Positions 32,578 through 41,829 of a DNA stretch of 64,000 nucleotides are shown here, one piece after another; positions within the stretch are counted from its first letter, which is position 1; every line of letters begins with the position of its first letter. The notes under the pieces were generated by a model. The model saw only the letters and a list, made by a program, of their open reading frames with translations, made no database searches and was not told the DNA's origin. The translations under genes were made by a program, and so were the position numbers. The stretch spans positions 1,131,624 to 1,195,623 of the forward strand of contig CAWBOK010000003.1 in the NCBI GenBank assembly GCA_963790415.1. The letters run 5' to 3'. The stretch comes from JAJZQZ01 sp963790415. Lineage in GTDB: Bacteria; Actinomycetota; Thermoleophilia; RBG-16-64-13.

Positions 32578-33409
32578 ATGGCCATAAAGAGCTACAAACC
32601 GACATCCCCCGGCCGCCGGTTCACGACTACTCCGGCGTTCGACGAGATCACTCGGAGTGAGCCCGAGAAGTCGCTCACTACGCCCGATCAAGCGCAAGGG
32701 CGGTCGGAACAACAACGGCCGCATCTGCACGCGTCACCAGGGCGGTGGACACAAGCGCATGTATCGCATCATCGATTTCAAGCGCGACAAAGACGCCGTG
32801 CCCGGACGGGTGGCCTCGGTGGAGTACGACCCGAACCGCAGCTGCCGGATCGCTTTGGTGGTCTACGCTGATGGTGAGAAGCGCTATATCCTGGCGCCGA
32901 ACAAGCTGCAGGTGGGGCACACCATCGAAGCCGGTCCGGACGCGGATATCAAAGTGGGCAACGCCCTGCCGCTCAAGAACATCCCCGTGGGCACCGTGGT
33001 GCACAACATCGAGATGCATATCGGCAGAGGTGGGCAGATAGCCCGCTCGGCCGGCACCTCAGCTCAGATCATGGCCAAGGAGGGCGACTATGCCACCCTC
33101 CGTCTCCCCTCGGGTGAGATGCGCATGATCCATCTGCGCTGTCGGGCCACGGTAGGCGAGATCGGCAACGCCGAGCACGAGAACCTCTCCGGAGGCAAGG
33201 CGGGACGCACCCGCTGGATGGGCATCCGGCCCACCGTGCGCGGGACTACGATGAACCCTGTCGACCACCCGCATGGTGGCGGGGAAGGTTCCACGACTCC
33301 CGGGCGTCACCCTGTGACGCCTTGGGGTGTACCGACGCTGGGTCACAAGACCCGGGGCACGAAACCGTCGGACAAGTACATCATTCGACGGCGCGGTAAA
33401 GGGAGGTAG
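32578..33409 (+). CDS. rplB: 50S ribosomal protein L2 (one-base frameshift)
   Basis: About 277 residues after correction. ATG 32578 (MAIKSYKPTSPGRRFTTTP). The frame changes near 32686 (ACTACGCCCGATC): dropping one base gives SLTTPIKRKGGRNNNGR, the conserved text. The peptidyl-transferase-associated His region is intact (NPVDHPHGGGEGSTTPGRHP). A core 23S-binding protein, indispensable, so the break is almost surely a sequence error. Confidence 0.92.
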
Positions 33410-33417
33410 CGACCGCT

Positions 33418-33699
33418 GTGACACGATCCAGCAAGAAGCCGCCGTTTGTCGAGGTGAAGCTCATGGGCCGCATCGAGCGCATGAACGACACCGGCGAGAA
33501 GCGGATGATAAAGACGTGGTCGCGGGCGTCGACCGTCTATCCGGAGATGGTGGGACACACCATCGCCGTACACGACGGCCGGAAGCACGTGCCCATCTAC
33601 ATCACTGAGAGCATGGTGGGCCACAAGTTGGGCGAGTTCGCTCTCACGCGCACGTATCGCGGCCACGGAGGCGGCAAAGAACGCCGCACCAGGAGGTAG
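33418..33699 (+). CDS. rpsS: 30S ribosomal protein S19
   Basis: 93 residues, GTG start behind AGGGAGG. Conserved RMIKTWSRASTVYPEMVGHT and GHKLGEFALTRTYRGHGGGK. Forms the head bridge with S13. Normal length. Confidence 0.96.
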   Translation: MTRSSKKPPFVEVKLMGRIERMNDTGEKRMIKTWSRASTVYPEMVGHTIAVHDGRKHVPIYITESMVGHKLGEFALTRTYRGHGGGKERRTRR

Positions 33700-33704
33700 G
33701 CCGG

Positions 33705-34043
33705 ATGGTCAGCGCAACAGCGAAGTATGTGCGGATAGCACCGCGCAAGGCCCGACAGGTGATAGAGCTTATCCGTGGCAAGTCGGTCAAGGACGCGAGA
33801 GCTATCCTGATGCTGACCCCGCGGGCCGCGGCGCCGGTGGTGGGCAAGGTCCTAGCCTCTGCAGTGGCCAATGCCGAGAACAACGACGATCTGGTGGCCG
33901 ACGATCTATTCGTCGCCCAGGCCTATGTGGACGAAGGGCCGACTCTCAAGCGCTTCAAGCCGCGGGCCATGGGACGTGCCAGCAAGATCATGAAGCGGAC
34001 CAGCCACATCACCATCTCTGTAGATCAGAGGAAGGAGCTCTAA
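33705..34043 (+). CDS. rplV: 50S ribosomal protein L22
   Basis: 112 residues. Reads VRIAPRKARQVIELIRGKSV and ends with the tunnel hairpin and tail (LKRFKPRAMGRASKIMKRTS). Contacts all 23S domains and lines the exit tunnel. Three bases separate it from rpsC. Confidence 0.96.
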   Translation: MVSATAKYVRIAPRKARQVIELIRGKSVKDARAILMLTPRAAAPVVGKVLASAVANAENNDDLVADDLFVAQAYVDEGPTLKRFKPRAMGRASKIMKRTSHITISVDQRKEL

Positions 34044-34046
34044 CTC

Positions 34047-34772
34047 GTGGGCCAAAAGGTGCACCCAGGTGGCATGCGCCTGGGCATCATCCATGACTGG
34101 AAGGCGCAGTGGTTCACCGAGCGGAACTACGCGGGTTTTTTGAAAGAAGACCTGGCCATCCGCCGGCATATCCAGAATAAGATGGGCCATGCGGGCCTGT
34201 CGACGGTCGTGATCCGCAAAGACTTGAACAAGATCGTCATCGACATCCATACGGCGCGACCCGGCATCGTCATCGGGAAGTCGGGCGCCGAGGTGGATGC
34301 GCTGCGGCGGCAGATACACGACATGACCGGCAAGGCCGTGCACGTGAATATCGCCGAGATCAAGCGCCCGGAACTGGACGCCGGTCTGGTGGCTCAGTCC
34401 ATAGCCGAGCAGCTTGCCAACCGGGTCAGTTTCCGGCGGGCGATGAAGCGGGCGATCACGTCGGCCATGCGCTCGGGTGCCTCCGGCATCAAGGTGCGGT
34501 CGGCGGGCCGGCTGGGCGGCGCCGAGATGGCGCGCACCGAAGGATACAGCGAAGGCCGGGTACCACTGCACACGCTGCGGGCTGACATCGACTACGGCTT
34601 TAGTGAAGCCAACACCACGTTCGGCAAGATCGGCGTGAAGGTCTGGATCAACAAAGGTGAGATCATGCCCGAGGGCTTCGCGCAAGGTTCGAAGGGCGGG
34701 CGTCCGGAGCCTCTGGGCGTGCCCCAAGAACGTCGCGGGCGTGGCGGCGGCAGGGATGGGTCCGGCTGGTAG
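34047..34772 (+). CDS. rpsC: 30S ribosomal protein S3
   Basis: 241 residues, GTG start. The KH domain carries GXXG as VIGKSGAEVDALRR; the C-terminal domain has GRLGGAEMARTEGYSEGRVP. The Gly/Arg-rich tail (GRGGGRDGSGW) is typical of actinobacteria. Helps form the mRNA entry channel and helicase with S4 and S5. Confidence 0.96.
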   Translation: MGQKVHPGGMRLGIIHDWKAQWFTERNYAGFLKEDLAIRRHIQNKMGHAGLSTVVIRKDLNKIVIDIHTARPGIVIGKSGAEVDALRRQIHDMTGKAVHVNIAEIKRPELDAGLVAQSIAEQLANRVSFRRAMKRAITSAMRSGASGIKVRSAGRLGGAEMARTEGYSEGRVPLHTLRADIDYGFSEANTTFGKIGVKVWINKGEIMPEGFAQGSKGGRPEPLGVPQERRGRGGGRDGSGW

Positions 34773-34861
34773 AGGGTCCGGCAGACGGGAGACCGGGAGC
34801 CTAGGCGCGCCGGTGGCAACGCCCGAGGCCGTGGACGCGAGCCTCAGGAAGACGAGGAACG

Positions 34862-35284
34862 ATGCTACTTCCAAAGAGAGTAAAACACCGCAAGCAACAG
34901 CGGGGCAGGATGTCCGGGAAGTCCAAGGGACAGGTCGTCGTGCAGTTCGGCGAGTTTGGGCTTCAGGCCCTCGAGCCCGGTTGGATCACCAACCGGCAGA
35001 TCGAGGCCGCCCGTGTCGCCATCACCCGCAAGATGCGCAGGGGCGGGAAGGTGTGGATCAACATCTTTCCCCACAAGCCGGTGAGCAAGAAGCCGGCCGA
35101 GACCCGCATGGGCTCGGGGAAGGGCTCCCCCGATTCGTGGGTAGCCGTAGTCAAGCCCGGGCGGGTGATGTTCGAGCTGTCCGGGGTTCCGGAGGAGCTG
35201 GCCAAGGAAGCCATCCGGCTTGCCGCGCACAAGCTCCCCATAAAGTGCAAGTTCGTAGCCCGGGAGGACGGCGGTGAAGGGTAA
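34862..35284 (+). CDS. rplP: 50S ribosomal protein L16
   Basis: 140 residues. Begins MLLPKRVKHRKQQRGRMSGK and has WITNRQIEAARVAITRKMRR, which contacts the A-site tRNA elbow. It overlaps rpmC by 11 bases, implying coupled translation. Confidence 0.96.
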   Translation: MLLPKRVKHRKQQRGRMSGKSKGQVVVQFGEFGLQALEPGWITNRQIEAARVAITRKMRRGGKVWINIFPHKPVSKKPAETRMGSGKGSPDSWVAVVKPGRVMFELSGVPEELAKEAIRLAAHKLPIKCKFVAREDGGEG

Positions 35285-35474
35285 GGACTTGGTAGAACTG
35301 GGCGACCACGAGCTCGAGCAACGGCTCAAGCAATCGCGCGAGGAGCTGTTCAATCTGCGCTTCCAGCACGCGACGGGTCAGCTCGAGAACACGGGTCGGC
35401 TGCAGCAGGTGCGCCGAGACATAGCGCGGATCCTTACGGTGCGGAGCGCACGGATGAATGAGAGGGAGTCCTAG
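35274..35474 (+). CDS. rpmC: 50S ribosomal protein L29
   Basis: 66 residues, GTG start inside the end of rplP. Reads LKQSREELFNLRFQHATGQL and VRRDIARILTVRSARM, the two-helix L29 fold near the exit tunnel. Abuts rpsQ directly. Confidence 0.94.
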   Translation: MKGKDLVELGDHELEQRLKQSREELFNLRFQHATGQLENTGRLQQVRRDIARILTVRSARMNERES

Positions 35475-35738
35475 ATGACGGCGGAGCGCCAGAGCAAGCA
35501 GCGGGAACGGCAGGGCGTGGTCGTCAGCGACAAGATGGATAAGACCATCGTTGTCGAGGTCACCACCGTCAAGCCGCATCCCCAGTACCAGAAGATCGTG
35601 CGCCGCACGACGAAGCTCAAGGCTCAAGACGATCAGAACGAGGCGCGCGCGGGCGACAAGGTCCTGGTGCGTGAGTGCCGCCCGTTGTCGAAGTCGAAGA
35701 GCTGGCGGCTCATCCGCATCCTCGAGCGGGCCAAGTAG
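35475..35738 (+). CDS. rpsQ: 30S ribosomal protein S17
   Basis: 87 residues starting immediately after the rpmC stop. OB-fold text GVVVSDKMDKTIVVEVTTVK and VLVRECRPLSKSKSWRLIRI. Early-binding 16S protein. Confidence 0.95.
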   Translation: MTAERQSKQRERQGVVVSDKMDKTIVVEVTTVKPHPQYQKIVRRTTKLKAQDDQNEARAGDKVLVRECRPLSKSKSWRLIRILERAK

Positions 35739-35769
35739 CGGCGCCACACAGACAGGCAGGTAGCGAGCA

Positions 35770-36138
35770 ATGATCCAGACAGAGACGAGACTCAAGGTGG
35801 CCGACAACACCGGCGCCCGCGAGCTCCTGTGTATCCGCGTCAAGGGCGGGTCTCGGCGGCGGTATGCCGGTGTGGGCGACCTTATCGTGGGTGCGGTCAA
35901 GGAGGCGACTCCGGGCGGCTCGGTGAAGAAGGGCGATGTGGTGCAGGCGGTCGTGGTGCGGGTCAAGAAGGCCTATCGCCGCGGCGACGGCACATATATC
36001 GGCTTCGATGAGAACGCCGCCGTGCTGATCGACAAGCAGATGAATCCGCGAGGCACTCGGATCTTCGGGCCCGTAGGGCGCGAGCTCCGGGAGAAGAACT
36101 TCGCCAAGATCATCTCGTTGGCGCCGGAGGTGCTGTGA
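35770..36138 (+). CDS. rplN: 50S ribosomal protein L14
   Basis: 122 residues, exactly the usual length. Begins MIQTETRLKVADNTGARELL and ends FAKIISLAPEVL. Forms intersubunit bridges with L19. Its stop overlaps the start of rplX. Confidence 0.96.
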   Translation: MIQTETRLKVADNTGARELLCIRVKGGSRRRYAGVGDLIVGAVKEATPGGSVKKGDVVQAVVVRVKKAYRRGDGTYIGFDENAAVLIDKQMNPRGTRIFGPVGRELREKNFAKIISLAPEVL

Positions 36139-36485
36139 CTATGACGGCGGTGAAGGCACGAGGCGCGGTAGGCAAGCTGAAGAGGGGTGATACCGTCGAG
36201 GTCATCCAGGGCAAGGATCGCGGCAAGCGGGGGAAGATACTCCGCGTGCTCGCCGAGGACGGCCGCGTGGTCGTCGAGCGGGTCAATTTCATCAAGCGTC
36301 ACGTCAAGCCCACCCAGAGGAATCCTCAGGGCGGCGTGATCGAACGGGAGGCGGGCATCCACGTGTCGAACGTGAAACTGGTGTGTCCCAGCTGCGGGCA
36401 GGCGGCCCGTGTGGGCGTCCGTGTCGAAACTGGCGACCGGGTCCGTTTCTGCAAGAAGTGCCACAACCAGGTTGATAAGGACTAG
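36135..36485 (+). CDS. rplX: 50S ribosomal protein L24, with C-terminal zinc-ribbon-like cysteines
   Basis: 116 residues from GTG 36135; ATG 36141 is an alternative. KOW motif VIQGKDRGKRGKILRVLAED, then VNFIKRHVKPTQRNPQGGVI. The C-terminus has CPSC and CKKCH, a four-Cys ribbon found in many but not all L24 proteins. Large-subunit assembly initiator. Confidence 0.95.
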   Translation: MTMTAVKARGAVGKLKRGDTVEVIQGKDRGKRGKILRVLAEDGRVVVERVNFIKRHVKPTQRNPQGGVIEREAGIHVSNVKLVCPSCGQAARVGVRVETGDRVRFCKKCHNQVDKD

Positions 36486-36487
36486 CC

Positions 36488-37036
36488 ATGGCGAACACCA
36501 GGCTCCAAGAGAGATACCAGAAAGAGATCGTTCCGGCCCTCATCGAGGAGTTCGGATACACGAACGTCATGCAGGTACCTCGGGTCACCAAGCTGACCCT
36601 GAACATGGGTGTGGGTGAGGCTTCTCAGGATGCCAAGGCTCTTGAAGAGGCGTCCAAGCAACTTGGCCAGATCACCGGGCAGAAGCCGCAGGTGCGACGG
36701 GCGCGCAAGTCCATCGCCAACTTCAAGCTCAGAGCGGGCATGCCCGTGGGTCTACGGGTGACCCTTCGGGGAGACCGCATGTGGGAGATGCTCGATCGCC
36801 TGCTGAGCATCGCGCTTCCGCGCATCCGCGACTTCCGCGGCATTTCGCCCGCAGGCTTCGATGGGCAGGGCAACTTCAACTTGGGTCTGCGGGAGCAGAC
36901 CATCTTCCCGGAGATCGACTACGACAAGATCGATCGGGTCCGCGGACTGGACATCGCCATCACCACCAGCGCGGAAACTGACGATGAGGGGAGGGTCTTG
37001 CTGAAGAAACTCGGCATGCCCTTCCGCGAGAGCTAG
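36488..37036 (+). CDS. rplE: 50S ribosomal protein L5
   Basis: 182 residues. Contains TKLTLNMGVGEASQDAKALE and GISPAGFDGQGNFNLGLREQ. Binds 5S rRNA and contacts S13 and the P-site tRNA. Complete. Confidence 0.96.
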   Translation: MANTRLQERYQKEIVPALIEEFGYTNVMQVPRVTKLTLNMGVGEASQDAKALEEASKQLGQITGQKPQVRRARKSIANFKLRAGMPVGLRVTLRGDRMWEMLDRLLSIALPRIRDFRGISPAGFDGQGNFNLGLREQTIFPEIDYDKIDRVRGLDIAITTSAETDDEGRVLLKKLGMPFRES

Positions 37037-37053
37037 AAAGGGAGCTCGGGGGT

Positions 37054-37239
37054 ATGGCAAAGAAGTCAATGATCGCAAAGGCAAACCGACCGGCGAAGTT
37101 CTCCAGCCGGGCGTACCATCGCTGCAACAGGTGTGGGAGGCCGCGCGGATACTTCCGCAAGTTCGGCCTGTGCCGCATCTGTCTTCGCGATTTGGCGCAC
37201 CAGGGGGTAATCCCCGGCGTGACCAAGTCGAGTTGGTAG
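37054..37239 (+). CDS. rpsN: 30S ribosomal protein S14, zinc-binding short type
   Basis: 61 residues, with CNRCGRPRGYFRKFGLCRIC: two CxxC pairs, the zinc-plus form (also named rpsZ). The Cys-less long paralogue seen in many actinobacteria is not in this window. 16 bases after rplE. Confidence 0.95.
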   Translation: MAKKSMIAKANRPAKFSSRAYHRCNRCGRPRGYFRKFGLCRICLRDLAHQGVIPGVTKSSW

Positions 37240-37248
37240 GGAGGCACG

Positions 37249-37647
37249 ATGGCACACACTGATCCCATCGCCGACATGCTCACCCGCATACGGAACGCCA
37301 ACAAGGCGTTGCATTCGCATGTGGAGATGCCGGCGTCGAGCATGAAGTTCGATCTGGCCCGCATCCTCAAAGATGAGGGCTACATCACCGATTACGCGTT
37401 GCGGAAGGGCGAACACTTCGACACCCTGGTCCTCGATCTGAAGTACACCGAGGATCGGCGTCGGGTGATCACTCAACTGAAGCGCATCAGCAAGCCGGGT
37501 CGTCGCATCTATGCCAAGAAAGACAAGCTGCCCAAGGTCCTCGGGGGCCTCGGCGTGGCTGTCGTCTCCACCTCCAGCGGTCTTATGACCGCGCGGCAGG
37601 CGCAGCGGCTGGGTGTTGGCGGCGAAGTCGTCTGCTTCGTCTGGTAG
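37249..37647 (+). CDS. rpsH: 30S ribosomal protein S8
   Basis: 132 residues. Begins MAHTDPIADMLTRIRNANKA and ends with STSSGLMTARQAQRLGVGGE. Central-domain 16S-binding protein; in model systems it is the spc-operon repressor. Confidence 0.96.
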   Translation: MAHTDPIADMLTRIRNANKALHSHVEMPASSMKFDLARILKDEGYITDYALRKGEHFDTLVLDLKYTEDRRRVITQLKRISKPGRRIYAKKDKLPKVLGGLGVAVVSTSSGLMTARQAQRLGVGGEVVCFVW

Positions 37648-37651
37648 GGCT

Positions 37652-38185
37652 ATGTCTAGGATTGGAAAAGCACCCATATCAGTTCCATCGGGCGTCGACA
37701 TCACCATCGATGGCAACGTCGTGGCCGTGAAAGGACCCAAGGGTCGGCTCTCGACCGCGCTCAGCCCTGAGATCATCGTGTCCCTTGCTGACGGCGTGAT
37801 CTCTGTTTCGCGTCCCAGCGACGCCGGTCGGCATCGCGCCCTGCACGGACTCAGCCGTACCCTCGTGGCCAATATGGTCACCGGCGTTACCGCCGGCTTC
37901 GAGAAGCGACTGGATATCGTCGGCGTCGGCTATCGGGCGATCTTGAAAGGGCAGGATCTGGAGATCCAGGCGGGCTTCTCGCACCCTGTGGTCGTCACTC
38001 CGCCCGAGAATATCCAGTTCGAGGTGCCGGTACCTACGCAGATCGTGGTGAAGGGCATCGACAAACAGCAGGTGGGCCAGATCGCGGCCAATATCCGCGC
38101 GATCCGGAAGCCGGAGCCATACAAGGGCAAAGGTATCCGCTACCAGGGCGAGGTCGTACGCCGCAAGGTCGGCAAGCGGGCCTAG
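37652..38185 (+). CDS. rplF: 50S ribosomal protein L6
   Basis: 177 residues from ATG 37652 (MSRIGKAPISVPSGVDITID). The conserved C-terminal signature is present (PEPYKGKGIRYQGEVVRRKV). Binds near the sarcin-ricin loop. The sequence AAGCGGGCCTAG is repeated at the stop. Confidence 0.96.
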   Translation: MSRIGKAPISVPSGVDITIDGNVVAVKGPKGRLSTALSPEIIVSLADGVISVSRPSDAGRHRALHGLSRTLVANMVTGVTAGFEKRLDIVGVGYRAILKGQDLEIQAGFSHPVVVTPPENIQFEVPVPTQIVVKGIDKQQVGQIAANIRAIRKPEPYKGKGIRYQGEVVRRKVGKRA

Positions 38186-38218
38186 CAAGCGGGCCTAGGA
38201 GAGGGTGAGTCGAGCACG

Positions 38219-38575
38219 ATGAGCATCATGGAAAAGAGGAAGCGGGCCGCGGCGCGCCGGGCGACGCGAGTACGTAGTAAGGTGCGTGGCACACCGGAAC
38301 GGCCGCGACTCTCGGTCTTCCGGTCGAATCGCGGCATCTGGGCTCAGATCGTCGACGATCTGAATGGACGCACTCTCGCGAGCGCCGGTGTCGTGCACGT
38401 GGAGCATGAGGGAGTCGCAAAGAAAGACGTAGCCGCGAAAGTGGGCGCGTTGCTGGCTGAGCGGGCAAAGGCCGTGGGCATCGAGAAGGTCGTGTTCGAC
38501 CGTGGCTCATATCTCTACCACGGTCGAGTCAAGTCCCTGGCCGACGGCGCCCGCGAGGGCGGCCTGGACTTCTAG
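38219..38575 (+). CDS. rplR: 50S ribosomal protein L18
   Basis: 118 residues from ATG 38219; ATG 38228 is also possible. Text GTPERPRLSVFRSNRGIWAQ and VVFDRGSYLYHGRVKSLADG are family hallmarks. Binds 5S rRNA together with L5. Confidence 0.95.
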   Translation: MSIMEKRKRAAARRATRVRSKVRGTPERPRLSVFRSNRGIWAQIVDDLNGRTLASAGVVHVEHEGVAKKDVAAKVGALLAERAKAVGIEKVVFDRGSYLYHGRVKSLADGAREGGLDF

Positions 38576-38591
38576 GAAAAGAGGGAAGGCT

Positions 38592-39134
38592 GTGGCACAG
38601 ATAAAGGCTGATGCGCTGAACCTCCAGGAGAACGTGATCGAGATCAACCGGGTCGCCAAGGTGGTCAAAGGCGGCCGGCGTTTCTCCTTCACGGCTCTCG
38701 TGGCGGTCGGCGACGGCGAGAACGTCGTCGGTGTGGGTTATGGCAAGGCCAAGGAAGTACCTTTGGCCATCCAGAAGGCCATCGAGGACGCTAAGAAGAA
38801 CCTGTTCGTGGTGCCGAAGCACGGCTCCACCATCACGCACGAGGTGATCGGTCGCTTTGGAGCGGGCCGCGTCCTGCTTCGTCCCGCGTCGCCCGGTACG
38901 GGTGTCATCGCCGGGGGTGGCGTTCGCGCCGTCCTCGAGCTGGGTGGGGTGCACGACGTGCTCACCAAGTGCTTGGGTACCACCAACCCCATCAACATGG
39001 TGCGGGCGGCCGAAGCGGGGCTGCGCGGTCTGCGCCGCCCAGAGGACATCGCCGCGCTGAGGGGCAAGACGGTTCGCGAGGTGCTGGGCATCGAGAAACC
39101 CGCGGTGGCGGGTGCTGAGACCGCGGGAGCGTAG
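38592..39134 (+). CDS. rpsE: 30S ribosomal protein S5
   Basis: 180 residues from GTG 38592 behind GAGGGAAGG. Double-stranded RNA-binding domain (LQENVIEINRVAKVVKGGRR) and C-terminal domain (PASPGTGVIAGGGVRAVLEL). Functions in decoding accuracy. Confidence 0.96.
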   Translation: MAQIKADALNLQENVIEINRVAKVVKGGRRFSFTALVAVGDGENVVGVGYGKAKEVPLAIQKAIEDAKKNLFVVPKHGSTITHEVIGRFGAGRVLLRPASPGTGVIAGGGVRAVLELGGVHDVLTKCLGTTNPINMVRAAEAGLRGLRRPEDIAALRGKTVREVLGIEKPAVAGAETAGA

Positions 39135-39138
39135 GACC

Positions 39139-39330
39139 ATGCTGAAGATCACCCAGGTGAAGAGCGCCATCGGGCGCAAACAAGACCATAAGGACACGCT
39201 CCGCGCCCTGGGCATCTCGCGCATGGGACAGACTGTGTACCAAGACGACAACCCAGTGATCCGCGGCATGGTGCACAAGGTCTGCTACATGCTCGCGGTC
39301 GCCGAAGTCGACGTGAAGAGCGAGGAATAG
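39139..39330 (+). CDS. rpmD: 50S ribosomal protein L30
   Basis: 63 residues from ATG 39139. Reads LKITQVKSAIGRKQDHKDTL and ISRMGQTVYQDDNPVIRGMV. Normal bacterial length. Confidence 0.94.
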   Translation: MLKITQVKSAIGRKQDHKDTLRALGISRMGQTVYQDDNPVIRGMVHKVCYMLAVAEVDVKSEE

Positions 39331-39333
39331 ATC

Positions 39334-39807
39334 ATGGCCGACATCTTCCTACACGATCTGCGGCCCACCGAGGGTTCCCGCAAGAAGAAGAAGCGCGTGG
39401 GCCGCGGCGAGGGTTCCGGAGTGGGCAAGACCTCCGGTCGCGGCCACAAGGGCTCCAAGGCGCGCGCCGGCGGGAATATCTCGCCGACCTATGAAGGCGG
39501 CCAGATGCCGCTGCATATGCGGCTGCCCAAGTTGCGCGGAGCGACGGCCAAGACGTCTATGCCGATCGGGCCCTTTCGCACCTACATGACCCCGGTGAAC
39601 CTGTCCCGGTTGGCCGGCTTCGCTGCCGGTGACGTGGTCTCTCCGGAAGCCCTGGTCGAGAAGGGCATCATCAAGAAATCGAGCGAGCGGGTGAAGATCC
39701 TCGCCGGGGGTGACCTCGACCAGGCGCTTACCATCCAAGCTCACGGCTTCAGTGCCGCCGCCCGGACCAAGATCGAGTCGGCCGGCGGCACAGTGGAAGT
39801 GCTCTAA
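39334..39807 (+). CDS. rplO: 50S ribosomal protein L15
   Basis: 157 residues. The Gly/Lys-rich N-terminus (KKKRVGRGEGSGVGKTSGRG; HKGSKARAGG) threads into 23S rRNA; the C-terminal fold follows (GDLDQALTIQAHGFSAAART). Precedes secY as usual. Confidence 0.95.
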   Translation: MADIFLHDLRPTEGSRKKKKRVGRGEGSGVGKTSGRGHKGSKARAGGNISPTYEGGQMPLHMRLPKLRGATAKTSMPIGPFRTYMTPVNLSRLAGFAAGDVVSPEALVEKGIIKKSSERVKILAGGDLDQALTIQAHGFSAAARTKIESAGGTVEVL

Positions 39808-39854
39808 GCCGAGGTCCTGCCGGTCTTCACCGCTACATCACGGGAGAACGCCCG

Positions 39855-41108
39855 ATGCTGCAATCCCTACTGAACGCTTGGAAGCTGCCGGACCTCCGGA
39901 AGCGTCTCCTCTTCACGGCGTTCATCATCGCTATGTACCGGCTGGGGGCGTTCGTCCCCGTTCCGGGCATCGACCTGCAGGCCATCCAGGATCTCGTCGC
40001 TGGGGGCGGGGTCTTCGCCTTCCTTGACCTCTTCGCGGGCGGCGCCCTCGAACGTGTGGCGGTGTTCGCCTTGGGTATCATGCCCTACATCACCGCGCAG
40101 ATCATCTTCCAGCTACTGACGGTGGTGGTCCCGCAACTCGAGGCGCTGGCCAAGGAAGGCGAGTCGGGGCAGAAGAAGATCAACCAGTACGTGCGCTACC
40201 TGACGGTGGTGCTGGCCTTGGTCCAGTCCGTTGGGTACGTGTTCTTATTCAAGACGCAGGGCGCCTTCCCGCCCGACAATCCGCTCACGCCCTTGAAGGC
40301 CTACATCATCATCCTCACGCTGACCGTCGGCACCGCCCTCATCATGTGGTTGGGCGAGCTCATCACCCAACGAGGCATCGGCAACGGCATCTCTTTGATC
40401 ATCTTCGCGAGCATCGTCGCGGCCCTGCCCGGCGGACTGTACAGGATGTTCTCCACCCAGAACCCGCTGGTATGGATATTCATGGCCGCCTTGGCGCTGG
40501 CCGTGATCGCCGCGATCGTGTTCATGCAAGAGGGGCAGCGGCGCATCCCTATCCAGTACGCGAAGCGCGTAGTCGGCCGTAAGATGTATGGCGGACAGAG
40601 CACCTATCTGCCGCTGCGTGTGAACATGGCGGGCGTCATCCCGGTCATCTTCGCCTCGTCTCTGCTGCTGTTCCCCGTCACGCTCGCTCAGATGACGCCC
40701 TGGAGCTGGTCCAAAAGCCTGGCGAACACCCTCGGTCCGGCTTCCTGGTGGTTCCTGCTGTTGGAGGTGGTTCTGATCATCGTCATGACCTACTTCTATA
40801 CGGCCGTGCAGTTCAACCCGCTGGATCAGGCCGAGAACCTGAAGAAATACGGGGGTTTCATCCCCGGGATCCGTCCCGGGCGCCCTACGGCGCAGTACTT
40901 GGACCGCGTACTCACCCGCATCACGTTGCCGGGTGCGTTCTTCCTGGCCGCCGTCGCCGTGCTGCCGCAGATACTCATCCGTCTGTTTGGAGTGCCGTTC
41001 TCCTTCGGTGGCACCTCCCTGCTCATCGTGGTGGGGGTGGCGCTCGACACCATGAAACAGATGGAATCGCAGCTGCTGATGCGGCACTACGAAGGCTTCT
41101 TGAAATAG
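39855..41108 (+). CDS. secY: preprotein translocase subunit SecY
   Basis: 417 residues with ten predicted membrane helices. Plug-region and lateral-gate text is typical (FVPVPGIDLQAIQDLVAGGG; ALGIMPYITAQIIFQLLTVV; GQRRIPIQYAKRVVGRKMYG). Forms the channel with SecE (14.3 kb) for export of the SLH proteins and lipoproteins in this window. Not frameshifted. Confidence 0.96.
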   Translation: MLQSLLNAWKLPDLRKRLLFTAFIIAMYRLGAFVPVPGIDLQAIQDLVAGGGVFAFLDLFAGGALERVAVFALGIMPYITAQIIFQLLTVVVPQLEALAKEGESGQKKINQYVRYLTVVLALVQSVGYVFLFKTQGAFPPDNPLTPLKAYIIILTLTVGTALIMWLGELITQRGIGNGISLIIFASIVAALPGGLYRMFSTQNPLVWIFMAALALAVIAAIVFMQEGQRRIPIQYAKRVVGRKMYGGQSTYLPLRVNMAGVIPVIFASSLLLFPVTLAQMTPWSWSKSLANTLGPASWWFLLLEVVLIIVMTYFYTAVQFNPLDQAENLKKYGGFIPGIRPGRPTAQYLDRVLTRITLPGAFFLAAVAVLPQILIRLFGVPFSFGGTSLLIVVGVALDTMKQMESQLLMRHYEGFLK

Positions 41109-41127
41109 GCGGGAAAGGGGACGAGAC

Positions 41128-41784
41128 GTGGCGCAGTTCAATCTGATCCTGCTCGGCCCTCCCGGGGCCGGCAAAGGTACGCAGGCCGACCGGATCGTGG
41201 AGGAGTACGGCATCCCGCACATCTCGACCGGGAACATACTCCGTGGAGCGGTCAAGAACCAGACGGTCATGGGGCTGGAAGCCAAGCGGCATATGGATGC
41301 CGGCGAGTTGGTGCCCGATTCGGTGGTCATCGGCATCGTGAAGGATCGGCTGCAGGAGCCCGACACGGCTGCCGGGTTCCTCGTGGACGGCTTTCCCCGC
41401 ACCATCCCGCAGGCTGAGGCACTCGACGCCACCCTGGACAGCATCGGCCGTGCCGTGTCCAAGGCCGTCGCCATCCTGGTAGACGAAGAGGACCTCACTA
41501 CGCGTCTCACCGGCCGAAGGGTCTGCCGCGAGTGCCACACGCCGTTCCATATCGTCTTCAACCCCCCGAAGACGGAAGGGGTGTGCGACAAGTGCGGTGG
41601 GGAGCTGTACCAGCGTGACGACGACAGCGAGGCGACGGTTCGCAACCGCCTCTCTGTCTACAACCAGCAGACCGAGCCGCTCATCGCCTATTACGACGCG
41701 CAGGGGGTCTTGGCACGCATCGATGGCGGCAAGCAGCCCGACGCCGTGTACCAAGACATCCGCGAAGCGATCGGCCGGCCGTAG
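41128..41784 (+). CDS. adk: adenylate kinase, zinc LID type
   Basis: 218 residues, GTG start behind GGAAAGGGG. P loop GPPGAGKGTQADRIVEEYG, FPRTIPQAEALD, and a LID carrying CRECH and CDKCGG, the four-Cys zinc site of long-form enzymes. Balances ATP, ADP and AMP. The secY-adk-map-infA order is conserved. Confidence 0.96.
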   Translation: MAQFNLILLGPPGAGKGTQADRIVEEYGIPHISTGNILRGAVKNQTVMGLEAKRHMDAGELVPDSVVIGIVKDRLQEPDTAAGFLVDGFPRTIPQAEALDATLDSIGRAVSKAVAILVDEEDLTTRLTGRRVCRECHTPFHIVFNPPKTEGVCDKCGGELYQRDDDSEATVRNRLSVYNQQTEPLIAYYDAQGVLARIDGGKQPDAVYQDIREAIGRP

Positions 41785-41829
41785 ATTGGGCTCGGCACGT
41801 CATCTCGGTCGGTTGATAGAGGTGGGCCT